Source: Jiangella alkaliphila (GTDB lineage Bacteria > Actinomycetota > Actinomycetes > Jiangellales > Jiangellaceae). Taken from it: a stretch of 64,000 nucleotides of DNA. The number at the start of each line of letters is the position of its first letter. Position 1 is the first letter of the stretch. The notes under the pieces are model-generated. The model was not told the origin of the DNA. It saw only the letters and a program-made list of their open reading frames with translations, and did not search any database. Positions 44,454 to 54,491 of this stretch are shown here, in pieces. Location of the stretch: positions 4,310,001 through 4,374,000 of the forward strand of contig NZ_LT629791.1 of NCBI RefSeq assembly GCF_900105925.1, read 5' to 3'. Both the position numbers and the translations under genes were made by a program.

Positions 44454-44672
44454 TCAGTCGGTGGCGGGGGTGGGCTGGGGCTGGAGGCGGTCGGTCTCGT
44501 CGTGCCACTCGAGCGCGACGGGACGGAGCTTGGCCTCGTGCCGGTGGCCGTGGTGACCGCAGAAGAGCAGGTCACCCTCCTTGAGGACGACGCGGACGTA
44601 CGCCTGGGCGCCGCAGCTGTCGCAGCGGTCGGTTGCCTTCAGAGGGCCGGTAGCGAGAGCCGTAGTAGTCAC
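44454..44672 (-). CDS. DUF7455-like small zinc-ribbon protein
   Basis: A 72-residue protein with TDRCDSCGAQAYVRVV and LLFCGHHGHRHEAKL: Cys-x2-Cys and Cys-x-His with further His, which should bind one zinc ion. It matches the small actinobacterial protein found in front of parE-like genes. The function is unknown. It is divergent from parE with 259 bp between starts, where a CRP-like site lies. Confidence 0.82.
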   Translation of the reverse strand: MTTTALATGPLKATDRCDSCGAQAYVRVVLKEGDLLFCGHHGHRHEAKLRPVALEWHDETDRLQPQPTPATD

Positions 44673-44804
44673 GTCGCCTGCCTTCCTGATCGTTGGTCCA
44701 CCGTGGGTGCCGGTGTGGTGTGCATCCGTACCAACATGTAATCACCCCCAGGCGTTCCCGCATCTCGAGCGGGCGGTGGTTCGCTCTGCGCGTAATCGGC
44801 ACGC

Positions 44805-44820
44805 TGTGACACTGGTCACC
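44805..44820. promoter_or_regulatory. CRP/GlxR-like site TGTGA-CACTGG-TCACC
   Basis: The site matches the CRP/GlxR consensus TGTGA-N6-TCACA at nine of ten positions. It lies 133 bp from the DUF7455 start and 112 bp from the parE start. The remaining spacer 44673-44931 shows no gene. Confidence 0.5.
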
Positions 44821-44931
44821 TGATCGAGTTCGTCAACACGTTCGGACGAGGCCGTCCAGCGCGCCTGCGCCGGTTCCGTCGGTGCCAGGGCTTACGCTGA
44901 CAATGCATGTGCTCACCGCTAGGGAGGAACC

Positions 44932-47031
44932 GTGACCGCCGAGCGTGCCGACGCCCTGACCGCCGGTGGCGACTACACCGCCCGCCACCTGTCGGTGCTC
45001 GAGGGCCTGGAGGCCGTGCGCAAGCGGCCGGGCATGTACATCGGCTCCACTGACTCCCGTGGTCTCATGCACTGCCTCTGGGAGATCATCGACAACGCCG
45101 TCGACGAGGCGCTGGGCGGGTTCTGCGACCGCGTCGAGGTCGTCCTGCACGCCGACGGCTCGGCCTCGGTCAGCGACAACGGCCGCGGCATCCCGGTCGA
45201 CATCCACGCGAAGTCCGGCCTGTCCGGCGTCGAGGTCGTCTACACCAAGCTGCACGCCGGCGGGAAGTTCGGCGGCGGCTCCTACGCGGCCACCGGCGGC
45301 CTGCACGGCGTCGGCGCCAGCGTCGTCAACGCGCTGTCCGAGCGGGTCGACGTCGAGGTCGACCGCGGCGGCCGCACGCACGCCATGTCGTTCCGGCGCG
45401 GCGAGCCCGGCGTCTGGGACGGCGACGGCCCGGCGGCCGCGTTCTCGCCGTTCACCGACCACTCCGAGCTGCGCATCACCGGCCGGGTCGCCAAGCGGGT
45501 CACCGGCACCCGGGTCCGCTTCTACGCCGACCGGCAGATCTTCCTGCGCGACACGTCCTACTCCTGGGACGACCTCATCTCCCGCGCCCGGCAGACGTCG
45601 TACCTGGTGCCGGGGCTGCAGCTGGTGGTCCGCGACGAACGCGGCGACGAGTTCGTCGAGCAGACGTTCCGGCACGACGGCGGCATCAGCGAGTTCGTCG
45701 AGTTCCTCAGCCCGGGCGTGGCGGTCACCGACGTCCTGCGGCTCACCGGCGAGCAGACCTTCCGCGAGACCGTCCCCGTCCTCGACGACGACGGCCAGCT
45801 GGTCAGCAAGGACACCGAGCGGGTCTGCGAGGTCGACGTCGCGCTGCGCTGGGACACCGGCTACGACACCATCGGCCGCTCGTTCGTCAACGTCGTCGCC
45901 ACCCCGAAGGGCGGCACCCACATCGCCGGCTTCGAGCAGGGCCTGCTCAAGGCGCTGCGCGACCAGGTCAAGGTCAACGCCCGGCGGCTCAAGGCCGGCA
46001 ACGACAAGATCGAGAAGGACGACGTGCTCGAGGGCCTCACCTCGGTGGTCACCGTCCGGCTCGACGAGCCGCAGTTCGAGGGCCAGACGAAGGAGGTGCT
46101 CGGCACCGCGGCGGTCCGCTCCATCGCCTCCGCCGTCGTCGAGCGCGAGCTGAAGGCCGTCCTGACCTCGACGAAGCGCAACGACAAAGCCCAGGCGGCG
46201 GCGCTGCTCGAGAAGGTCGTCTCGGCGGCGAAGACCCGGGTGGCCGCGCGGCTGCACAAAGAGACCGTCCGCCGCAAGAACGCGCTCGAAACCAGCTCAC
46301 TGCCGACCAAGCTGGTCGACTGCCGGTCCAACAGCCTGGAGAAGTCCGAGCTGTTCATCGTCGAGGGCGACTCCGCGCTGGGCACCGGCCGCTCGGCCCG
46401 CGACGCCGAGTACCAGGCGCTGCTGCCCATCCGCGGCAAGATCCTCAACGTGCAGAAGGCGTCCGTCGCCGACATGCTGAAGAACGCCGAGTGCGCCGCG
46501 ATCATCCAGGTGCTCGGCGCCGGCAGCGGCCGCACGTTCGAGATCGACCAGTCCCGCTACGGCCGGGTCATCCTGATGACCGACGCCGACGTCGACGGTG
46601 CGCACATCCGCACGCTGCTGATCACGCTCTTCTACCGCTACATGCGCCCGTACGTCGAGGCCGGCCGGCTGTTCGCCGCGATGCCGCCGCTGCACCGCAT
46701 CGAGCTGTCCAGCCCGAAGAAGGGCCAGGACAAGTACATCTACACCTACACCGACGCCGACCTCGACCGCACGCTGCGCGACCTCGCCCGCAAGGGCGTC
46801 CGGGTCAAGGACACCCCGCAGCGCTACAAGGGCCTCGGCGAGATGGACCCCGAGCAGCTGGCCGAGACCACCATGGATCCCCGGCACCGCCGGCTGCGGC
46901 GCATCAACGCCCGCGACGCCGAGGCCGCCGAACGCGTCTTCGAGCTGCTGATGGGCAACGACGTCGCGCCGCGCAAGGAGTTCATCATCGCCGGCGCCGC
47001 CGAGCTCGACCGCGCCCGCATCGACGCCTGA
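44932..47031 (+). CDS. parE: type IIA DNA topoisomerase subunit B (ParE-like)
   Basis: A 699-residue ATPase subunit. The GHKL ATPase domain has EIIDNAVDEALGG (catalytic Glu and Mg-binding Asn), DNGRGIPVDIH and GLHGVGASVVNALS. The transducer domain follows. The TOPRIM domain has FIVEGDSALGTGRSARD and ILMTDADVDGAHIRTLL, with the conserved acids. Gene position near the principal sigma factor, as in Streptomyces, favours ParE (topoisomerase IV, chromosome decatenation) over a second GyrB, but the sequence alone does not settle it. No parC gene is in the window. The GTG is preceded by GGGAGGAACC. Confidence 0.93.
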   Translation: MTAERADALTAGGDYTARHLSVLEGLEAVRKRPGMYIGSTDSRGLMHCLWEIIDNAVDEALGGFCDRVEVVLHADGSASVSDNGRGIPVDIHAKSGLSGVEVVYTKLHAGGKFGGGSYAATGGLHGVGASVVNALSERVDVEVDRGGRTHAMSFRRGEPGVWDGDGPAAAFSPFTDHSELRITGRVAKRVTGTRVRFYADRQIFLRDTSYSWDDLISRARQTSYLVPGLQLVVRDERGDEFVEQTFRHDGGISEFVEFLSPGVAVTDVLRLTGEQTFRETVPVLDDDGQLVSKDTERVCEVDVALRWDTGYDTIGRSFVNVVATPKGGTHIAGFEQGLLKALRDQVKVNARRLKAGNDKIEKDDVLEGLTSVVTVRLDEPQFEGQTKEVLGTAAVRSIASAVVERELKAVLTSTKRNDKAQAAALLEKVVSAAKTRVAARLHKETVRRKNALETSSLPTKLVDCRSNSLEKSELFIVEGDSALGTGRSARDAEYQALLPIRGKILNVQKASVADMLKNAECAAIIQVLGAGSGRTFEIDQSRYGRVILMTDADVDGAHIRTLLITLFYRYMRPYVEAGRLFAAMPPLHRIELSSPKKGQDKYIYTYTDADLDRTLRDLARKGVRVKDTPQRYKGLGEMDPEQLAETTMDPRHRRLRRINARDAEAAERVFELLMGNDVAPRKEFIIAGAAELDRARIDA

Positions 47032-47106
47032 GGCGTTCCGCGGCGTCATCCGCGCGTTTCGCGTGGGAAGTAAGGTCTTCCCGACGCCGAGCCCGCGGGA
47101 GCTGCC

Positions 47107-49992
47107 GTGATCGATGGACGCACTGGCACCGGCGGTGTGGTCTCGCCGGTCATGGTGGGCCGCGGCGACGAGCTTGCGGCGGTCGTGGCGGCCTTGAGTC
47201 GCTCGCCGGCCGTGATCGTGGTCGAGGGTGAGGCCGGAATCGGTAAGTCGCGGCTGGTCACGGAGGTGCTGCGGCATCCCGACGTGAGCCGGCGCCGGCA
47301 CCTGGTGGGGCGCTGCCACCAGATCCGCGAACCGTTTCCGCTCGGCGCGATCGTCGAGGCCGTCCGCCGTCTCGGCGACGATCTTCGAGGTTTCCGGCTG
47401 GGACCGGTCGCCGGGGCGCTGCGGCCGCTCCTGCCCGAGGTGGCCGACTCGTTGCCGCTGCCTCCGGAGCCGTTGGACGACCGAACCGCCGAGCAGCACC
47501 GGGTCTTTCGCGGCCTGGTCGAGGTGCTCGAGGCCGCCGGCCCGGCCGTCCTGGTGCTGGAGGACCTGCAGTACGCCGACCCGAAGACCGCCGACTTCCT
47601 CGCCTATCTGCTGGCCGAGCCGCCGCCTCGGCTGGCGGTCGTGCTGACGCTGCGTCGTGAGGACGCCGACCCGACGCTGCGTTCGGTGCTGTCGGCCGTA
47701 CCGGTTCACGGCCAGGTCGTGCTGCGCGGCCTGACGACGGCCGAGTCGGGCGAGCTGGCGGCCGCGATCCTGGACACCGATCGTCTGTCGGACGAGTTCG
47801 CCTCCTACATCCGGGAGCGAACGGCGGGCCTGCCGTTCGCGATCGAGGAGCTGTTGGCGCTGGTTCGCGCGAACGGCAAACTCGTCCACCACGACGGGCA
47901 GTGGAGTCGCCGGGCGTTGCGTGAGCTCCGCGTGCCGCGGCGCATCGTCGATGCCACCATGGCGAGGATCGACCGGCTGCCGGCCGGTGCCCGGCGGATC
48001 GCCGAGGCGGCGGCCGTGCTGCAGAGCCCGCAGCCGGACCGGATCCTGATCGCGGTGGCCGACGAGCCCGATCCCGTCGACGCCCTGGAGGCAGCCGTCG
48101 GCTCCGGGCTCATCGTCGAGCGCGAGGGAAGCCTCGGCTTCCGGCACCTGCTCGCCGCCCAGGCCGTCCTCGACAGCCTCGGTGGCCTGCGCCGGCAACA
48201 GCTTCACGACAGGGCGGCCACGGCGCTGCTGGCCTTGGGACATCCTCCACTGGGCCAGGTGGCTCACCATCTGTGGCAGGCCGGTCGTCTGGCGGAATGG
48301 ACCGATGCCGCACAGCGGGCAGCGGAGCAGGCGGTCGAGCTCGGTGACGACGACGAGGCCGTGCGGCTGCTGCGTGCGGTCCTTCGTGAGGCGCCCCTGA
48401 CGCCGGAGCAGCGCGGAGCGGTCGCGGCCAGGTTGGCCTGGGCGGCGTTGGACACGTTGCACGCGAGCGAGATCGTCGAGCCGCTGACCGAGGTGCTCGA
48501 CGAGGACCTTCCGGCCGCGATCCGCGGCGAGCTGAGGATTCTCCTGGCCATGGCTCTCGGCCAGGCGGGCCAGGACATCGAACGCCAGCGAGAGCTGTTC
48601 CGAGCCGCGCTCGGTGACCTCGCCCATCGTCCGGACCTGCGGGCGTGGGCGATGGTCGGGCTCGGGGTGAGCACCACGGCAGAGGTCTCGCCCGACGAGG
48701 ATCGCCGGTGGCTGACCGAGGCCGCCGGGTTGGTCGACCAGATCGACGACCCACTGCTCCAGGCGTTCGTCCTCGGGCGGACCGGGTCGATGCTGCTCGA
48801 CACCGGCGACCCGTCCTGGCGCGACCTGACCGATCGGGTCCTGCGGCTCACCGACGAGAGGCCACGGCAGCGCCGCGAAGCGAGCGCGTACTACTCCCTC
48901 GGCCTTGCTGCCACCTACGCGGGTCAGCTCGAACCGGCTCGGCTGCTGCTGACCAAGGCGCTCGAGGCACCGGTCACGCAGCACAATCGCCGGCTGGAGA
49001 TGATCGTCCGCAGTGGGCTGGCCGTCCTCCGATTCCTGCGGGGCGAGTGGGACGGTCTGCACCTGGACATCGCGCGACTACGGCCCGAGGTCACGGACCA
49101 CTACGGCCGGATGGACCTCGAACTGGCCGCCGGAAGCCTGGCGCTCGCGCGAGGCGATCGGGACGAGGGTCGAGCGTTGCTGGAGCGCGCGACCGCCGCG
49201 GCGGCCGAGACCGCCACCCTCGAAGTCCTGCCGCTCGGCACGGCCGGATTGGTGCGGTCCGCACTGGCCGACGGCGAGATCGACCGAGCCATCGGTCAGG
49301 TCGATCGCCTCCTCGACATCCTCCGCGCGAAGGGCGCGTTGCTGCCTTCGCTGGGCTGGGCGCTTCCGGACGTGGTCGCGGCCCTGGTCGCGGCCGATCG
49401 CACGGATCACGCCACCGACCTGCTCGACGAGGTCGGAGTCGCGCTCGGCGCCATGGAGGCGCCGATACTGGCGCCGGCCGCGGCGGAGGCCGGCGCCATG
49501 CTCGCCCTCGCTGCCGGGAGCAGGGGCGGCCCCGCCGACGTCGTCCTCGCGGCGGCCGCTGCCTACCGCGAAGCGGCCGCGCCGTACGCCGCGGCCCTGG
49601 CGACGGAACGGGCTGCCGCGCTGCTGCTGTCCACCGGGCACGACCGGGCTCCGGACGTGGTTCTGGGAGCGGCGACGATGTACGACGGCCTGGGCGCGAC
49701 CGGAGATCGAGCCCGGCTCGCCGCTCTCGCCCAGGGCCACGGCATCGAGCTGCCGCGTCGTCATCGTGGCGGTCGCCGCGCGTACGGCGGTCTGCTGTCG
49801 CCGCGCGAGCGGGAGGTCGCGACCCTGGCGGCGTCCGGGCGCACGAACAACGAGATCGCCGAGGACCTGTTCATCTCGCGGCACACCGTCGAGAAGCACC
49901 TCGGCGCGGCCATGCGCAAGCTCGGGGTGCGGTCGCGCACGGCACTTGCCCACCAATGGGCCGAGTCGAGCAAGAATGGCGGATTTCCGTAA
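47107..49992 (+). CDS. LAL-type LuxR family transcriptional regulator
   Basis: A 961-residue regulator with an N-terminal AAA-type ATPase domain (Walker A EGEAGIGKSRLV, Walker B VLVLEDLQYAD). A long helical, TPR-like middle region (about residues 350-880) follows. The C-terminal LuxR HTH reads LLSPREREVATLAASGRTNNEIAEDLFISRHTVEKHLG. This is the large ATP-binding LuxR (LAL) layout. Such proteins activate nearby operons after binding an inducer. The subtilase gene starts 198 bp downstream on the same strand and is the obvious candidate target. Third-position A and T seem more frequent here than in neighbouring core genes. Confidence 0.9.
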   Translation: MIDGRTGTGGVVSPVMVGRGDELAAVVAALSRSPAVIVVEGEAGIGKSRLVTEVLRHPDVSRRRHLVGRCHQIREPFPLGAIVEAVRRLGDDLRGFRLGPVAGALRPLLPEVADSLPLPPEPLDDRTAEQHRVFRGLVEVLEAAGPAVLVLEDLQYADPKTADFLAYLLAEPPPRLAVVLTLRREDADPTLRSVLSAVPVHGQVVLRGLTTAESGELAAAILDTDRLSDEFASYIRERTAGLPFAIEELLALVRANGKLVHHDGQWSRRALRELRVPRRIVDATMARIDRLPAGARRIAEAAAVLQSPQPDRILIAVADEPDPVDALEAAVGSGLIVEREGSLGFRHLLAAQAVLDSLGGLRRQQLHDRAATALLALGHPPLGQVAHHLWQAGRLAEWTDAAQRAAEQAVELGDDDEAVRLLRAVLREAPLTPEQRGAVAARLAWAALDTLHASEIVEPLTEVLDEDLPAAIRGELRILLAMALGQAGQDIERQRELFRAALGDLAHRPDLRAWAMVGLGVSTTAEVSPDEDRRWLTEAAGLVDQIDDPLLQAFVLGRTGSMLLDTGDPSWRDLTDRVLRLTDERPRQRREASAYYSLGLAATYAGQLEPARLLLTKALEAPVTQHNRRLEMIVRSGLAVLRFLRGEWDGLHLDIARLRPEVTDHYGRMDLELAAGSLALARGDRDEGRALLERATAAAAETATLEVLPLGTAGLVRSALADGEIDRAIGQVDRLLDILRAKGALLPSLGWALPDVVAALVAADRTDHATDLLDEVGVALGAMEAPILAPAAAEAGAMLALAAGSRGGPADVVLAAAAAYREAAAPYAAALATERAAALLLSTGHDRAPDVVLGAATMYDGLGATGDRARLAALAQGHGIELPRRHRGGRRAYGGLLSPREREVATLAASGRTNNEIAEDLFISRHTVEKHLGAAMRKLGVRSRTALAHQWAESSKNGGFP

Positions 49993-50190
49993 TAGTCGCG
50001 GTATCTACCGCGCCACACACTGTCATCGTGTGTGAATCCGGCCCGGCCGACGACGTCGATGACCTCGACGACACGGATGCCGACCAGGAGCAATCCGTCG
50101 TCGACTCGCCGCGTGCCCCCGCCGACGACGGCTGGTTTCCCGCATGATCCGCAGCTGGACACGATCGACCCCGCGACCGGAGGAGTGCCC

Positions 50191-53100
50191 ATGATGCGAG
50201 CCAGACTCGGCCGAGCGGGGGTCATGGCCATGGCCGGCTTGGCCGCCGCACCGCTCATGGTCACGTCCTCCGGCGCGGCGATGTCCGCACCCGAGGCCGC
50301 GCCGCTGGCGTCGACGGCGGCGAACGTCGCCGAGCCGGCCGAGTCGCCCGTCGCTGCCGCGGACCGGACGTTCACCCTGATCACCGGCGACGTCGTCGCG
50401 CTCACCGGCGAGGGCGAGAACGCCGACGCGGTCGTCGTCGAGGACGTGCCGCCCCTCCACGACATCGTCACCGTTCGAACCCAGGACGGGGTGTTCGCGC
50501 TTCCCGGCGTGGCCTCCGAGCTGGTCGCCCGCGGACAGCTAGACCTGCGGCTGTTCAACCTCTCCCTGCTGGCCGAGGCCGGCTACGACGACGCGAGCCG
50601 GCCCACGCTGCCACTGATCGTGCAGGCCGCAGGCGGCAGTGCGGCTCGAAGCGGCAGCGTGGACCTGCCCGGCACCGACGACGACGCCGTAGTGGCGCTC
50701 CCGTCGATTCGATCCTCCGCCGTGGCGGTGGACAAGGAGCAGTCGGGCGCGTTCTTCGCGGCCGTCACCGCGTCGAGTTCGCCGGCCCGCACGGCAGGGC
50801 CGTCGGCCAGCGCGCTGGCCTCCGGCGTCGAACGGATCTGGCTCGACGGTCCGGTGCGGGCCATGGACGACGCCACCAACGAGGCGGTCGGTGTGCCCAC
50901 CGCGTGGGACTCCGGGCTGACCGGCGAAGGCCAGCGGATCGCCGTCATCGACACGGGGATCGACTCGACCCACCCCGACTTCGCCGGCCGGATCGCCGAG
51001 ACGAAGTCCTGTGTGCCGGACGCCGGCCCCGAGGACGACCACGGTCACGGCACCCACGTCGCGTCGACGGCGCTCGGATCGGGCGCCGCCTCGGACGGGC
51101 AGTACGCCGGGGTCGCCCCGGACGCGCAGCTGGTGGTCGCCAAGGCGCTTGCCGGCAACGGCGGCGGGCTGGAATCGTGGATCATCGAGTGCATGGGCTG
51201 GGCGGCTCAGCATGCCGACGTCGTCAACATGAGCCTCGGCGGCCTGCCCACCGACGGCACCGACCCCATGTCGCTGGCCCTCGACGAGATCAGCGAGGCC
51301 ACCGGAGCGCTGTTCGTCGTCGCGGCGGGCAACTGGGGCGACTACGAGGTGTACTACGGACTCGCCAACCACGAGACGGCGTCGACCCCGTCGACGGCTG
51401 ACCGCGCGCTCTCGGTGGGCAACGTCCTGATCGACAGCCGGCCCTTCCAACTCGACCCGTCGTCGTCCATCGGGCCTCGTCGCGGCGACCACGCGTTCAA
51501 GCCGGAGCTGACGGCCCCCGGGCACCAGGTGATCGGCGCGTACGCCGCCCAGAACCGCATCTCCGGCCCGCTGCCCGAGAACCCGCGATACACCGCCCTG
51601 ACCGGGACGTCGATGGCGACACCGCACGTCGCAGGTGCGGCGGCCCTGCTGCGGCAGCAGCACCCTGATTGGAGCGCCGCACAGCTCGAGGACGCCCTGG
51701 TGAGCACGACCCAGCCGAACGCGGATCCGATCTACCACCGCGGCACCGGCACGTTGGACGTGGCCCGCGCGACCCAGCAGCAGATCCACGCGACCGGAAC
51801 CCTCGACCTCGGCGCACCGCTCTGGACCGAGAGCCCGCTCCCGCTCCACGGCGAGGTCACGTACACCAACAGCGGCGACAGCCCGATCGAGCTCAGCCTG
51901 GACGCGGCCTACGTCAAGGCGCCCGAGCACTACATCGGCGACGGTGAGCCGTTCGTCCCGGCAGACGGCGCGGTCGTCTGGGGCGACGACGGCGTGACCG
52001 TGCCCGCCCACGGGTCGGCGAGCGTCCCGGTCACCGTGCACCTCGCCGACCTGCCGGAGGGGAGCGTCTACGGGGAGCTCCTGGCCACGTCGTCCGACGG
52101 CACGGTGCGTGTGGTGACAGGGCTGAGCTGGACCCGCGAACCCGAGTCCTACCTGCTCGAGACCCGTGCGATCGATCAGCACGGAGCGCCGTCGGGGTCG
52201 CATCCCGGGCCTCCGGGGATGGGCGGGACGCTGCTGGTGACCGACCTCGACACCGGAGCGACCCGGATCGGCGGCTTCATCGACGGCGTCGGCCATCTGT
52301 CGGACGTGACTCTGCCGTTCTCCGAGCAGGACCCGCGGCTGCGCGCCGGACGCTACGCCGTGACCGTCGCGCTGCCCGGCTACGAGAAGCCGCCGTACAC
52401 CACCGTGTACGACCCGGTGTCGGCAACGCTGGGCAGCGAGCCGGAGGTCGTGCTGGACGAGGACACCACGCTGGTCTTCGACGCGCGCGAAGGGCGCCCC
52501 TGGACGGTTGACACGCCGAAGCCGAGCGTGCGCCAGGACGCCGCGACGACCATGCGGATGCAGCGCACCGACGCGGACGGCGAGGTCCTGGTCGCCATGT
52601 CCACGGGCGCGGCATGGACCGAGGACTCGATCCGTACGCTGGCCAGCCGCACGACGGCCGTCACCGGCGGCTACCGCCTCGACGTCGTCGAGCATCGCGA
52701 AGTACCGCCGCTCACGGTGACCACGATCGGCAGGTCACCGGTGACGGTGCGCCCGAAGGCGGCGACCTATGTCGACGATCGCGGCAGAGAGATCTACTGC
52801 GAAGGGGCGTGCGCGCCGTTCGACGTCAGCCGTCCGGTCCGCATTCTCGATGTCGGGGCGAGGACTGCCGTCGAGGACCTCGGTGACGTCCGCGGCCGGA
52901 TCGTGCTGGCGCTCGAGGACGAACCCGTCCCGACGTCGGGCGAATTCGGCGAATGGCTCGTCCAGGCTTCGCTCGACTCCCTGATCGACAGACTCCACGA
53001 TGCGGGCGCCGCTGGCATCCTGGTCGAGAACCGGGAGGGCACACAGATCGATCGGTTCGCCCGTGGCCTGCCCGAGGTGCCGGTCTGGGTGGTCAGCCAC

Positions 53101-54285
53101 GAGGACGCCGAGCGGCTGCGATCCACGACCCGTAGCCAGGAGATCTTCGCGAGGATCACGTCGACGCCCGTCAGCCCCTACGTCTACGAGCTCGTCACGC
53201 ACGTCGAGGGTGACAACGGCGACGGCCGGCCGGTGGTCGTCCGGCAGCAGGATCTGGGCACGGTGCGGACGTACTTCCACCACAACGCCGGGACCGGCCC
53301 GTACCAGTACCGCCGGTTCCTCGGTCCGTTCAACGCCATCGGCGACCGCCGCGGCATTCCTGCCGGCACCGTGCGCGAGGAGTATGTGAGCCCGGCTCCG
53401 GCTCACCTCACGCAAGACGCGTGTTCGGGCACGAATATCTGCGGCTGGGTCGCATCCGCGTTCAGGACGGGGCACGCGACCGAAGACCTTCGCTATCCCG
53501 TGGCGGTGGCACCCGGCGAGCTCATCGAGCAGCACTTCGGCGGCGGGCCGTACCGACTCGTGGCCACCGGTGTGGTGCGCAACAGTTCCGGCACCATGAT
53601 CAGCGAGACGCCGTACTACCCGTGGTTCGCCGCCGACGGCCAGTTCACCGGCGGAGCGCTGAGGCTGCAGAACGCCGACTTCTACGACGACAACATCGAG
53701 TCGACGGTGCGGAAGGACGGCGTGGTCATCTGCGACGACTGGTGGGGGAACGGGTCGAGGGACTGGGACGCCGACAGCTGTTTCCCCTTGGGCGGCACGG
53801 GCCTGTACTCCGGAACGGTGACGGCGACCCGCCCCGGCGCGGAGCTGTCGACAGAATTAGGGGTGTCCTGGACAGCGAACCTGACCGCCCCGCCGGAGTC
53901 GGCCGGTCGCGAGAGGGTGGCGGCGCCGTTCGTCGACCCCGATTGGTCACTCCCCGTCGACGTCGATGGAACGCTCCGCAGCGGCGCCGAGCTGACCGTC
54001 CGTGCCCACTACACCGAGGCCATCCGCCGCCTCAAGGAATCAACCGACCGTACCGTCGCCTACGAAGGGGAGCACGGCGAGTTCACCGTCCGCGCCTGGG
54101 TCAGCGGTGACGACGGCGCCACCTGGCAGGAGATCGGCAGCGCCCAGGTGCCGAAGGGTGACTCGACCAGCTTCGAGCTCCCGCGGCTGCGAGGTGCGGA
54201 GTACCTCAGCGTCCGGGTCTCGCTCGCCGACGAGGCCGGCAACAGCGTCGACCAGTACACCCTGAGAGCGGCCCGGAACGGCTGA
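50191..54285 (+). CDS. large secreted subtilisin-like serine protease (S8)
   Basis: An exported 1,364-residue protease. The signal peptide is MMRARLGRAGVMAMAGLAAAPLM, and a propeptide-like region follows (FTLITGDVVALTGEGENADAV). The S8 domain has Asp254 in IAVIDTGIDSTHPDF, His286 in DHGHGTHVAS, Asn381 in VVAAGNWGD and Ser474 in TGTSMATPHVAG. All four are in place. The remaining 870 residues are beta-rich modules, including a PA-like segment (about 950-1040, AAGILVENREG). Two Cys pairs (CEGAC, CSGTNIC) probably form disulphides. The ATG follows GGAGGA by six bases. It is next to the LAL regulator and ends at a strong terminator. Confidence 0.92.
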   Translation: MMRARLGRAGVMAMAGLAAAPLMVTSSGAAMSAPEAAPLASTAANVAEPAESPVAAADRTFTLITGDVVALTGEGENADAVVVEDVPPLHDIVTVRTQDGVFALPGVASELVARGQLDLRLFNLSLLAEAGYDDASRPTLPLIVQAAGGSAARSGSVDLPGTDDDAVVALPSIRSSAVAVDKEQSGAFFAAVTASSSPARTAGPSASALASGVERIWLDGPVRAMDDATNEAVGVPTAWDSGLTGEGQRIAVIDTGIDSTHPDFAGRIAETKSCVPDAGPEDDHGHGTHVASTALGSGAASDGQYAGVAPDAQLVVAKALAGNGGGLESWIIECMGWAAQHADVVNMSLGGLPTDGTDPMSLALDEISEATGALFVVAAGNWGDYEVYYGLANHETASTPSTADRALSVGNVLIDSRPFQLDPSSSIGPRRGDHAFKPELTAPGHQVIGAYAAQNRISGPLPENPRYTALTGTSMATPHVAGAAALLRQQHPDWSAAQLEDALVSTTQPNADPIYHRGTGTLDVARATQQQIHATGTLDLGAPLWTESPLPLHGEVTYTNSGDSPIELSLDAAYVKAPEHYIGDGEPFVPADGAVVWGDDGVTVPAHGSASVPVTVHLADLPEGSVYGELLATSSDGTVRVVTGLSWTREPESYLLETRAIDQHGAPSGSHPGPPGMGGTLLVTDLDTGATRIGGFIDGVGHLSDVTLPFSEQDPRLRAGRYAVTVALPGYEKPPYTTVYDPVSATLGSEPEVVLDEDTTLVFDAREGRPWTVDTPKPSVRQDAATTMRMQRTDADGEVLVAMSTGAAWTEDSIRTLASRTTAVTGGYRLDVVEHREVPPLTVTTIGRSPVTVRPKAATYVDDRGREIYCEGACAPFDVSRPVRILDVGARTAVEDLGDVRGRIVLALEDEPVPTSGEFGEWLVQASLDSLIDRLHDAGAAGILVENREGTQIDRFARGLPEVPVWVVSHEDAERLRSTTRSQEIFARITSTPVSPYVYELVTHVEGDNGDGRPVVVRQQDLGTVRTYFHHNAGTGPYQYRRFLGPFNAIGDRRGIPAGTVREEYVSPAPAHLTQDACSGTNICGWVASAFRTGHATEDLRYPVAVAPGELIEQHFGGGPYRLVATGVVRNSSGTMISETPYYPWFAADGQFTGGALRLQNADFYDDNIESTVRKDGVVICDDWWGNGSRDWDADSCFPLGGTGLYSGTVTATRPGAELSTELGVSWTANLTAPPESAGRERVAAPFVDPDWSLPVDVDGTLRSGAELTVRAHYTEAIRRLKESTDRTVAYEGEHGEFTVRAWVSGDDGATWQEIGSAQVPKGDSTSFELPRLRGAEYLSVRVSLADEAGNSVDQYTLRAARNG

Positions 54286-54305
54286 AAAGCCCCTCACCCC
54301 ACCGG

Positions 54306-54356
54306 ATCTCCCAGCGCACCACCGCTGCCGCCTGCCGTGGTGGTGCGCTGGGAGAT
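54306..54356 (+). terminator. strong terminator after the subtilase gene
   Basis: ATCTCCCAGCGCACCACC (54306-54323) pairs perfectly with GGTGGTGCGCTGGGAGAT (54339-54356): an 18-bp stem with a 15-base loop, starting 21 bp after the stop. There is no T tract. Confidence 0.85.
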
Positions 54357-54422
54357 TCCTCACCCTTCCGGTCGGAATACCGGTGCAGCCGCCCTGGTGA
54401 CGGCCGTGTCCGGCGTCCGGCG

Positions 54423-54448
54423 CGGTCCGGAGGCGGGCCTCCGGACCG
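54423..54448. terminator. second hairpin, 11-bp stem with CGGG loop
   Basis: CGGTCCGGAGG, loop CGGG, CCTCCGGACCG lies 43 bp before the start of the small exported protein. It may be a second terminator or a leader structure of the downstream gene. Confidence 0.5.
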
Positions 54449-54491
54449 GTAGGGTAAGGGCGACGAGCGAGCTGCGGGGGAGGTGCGACTG

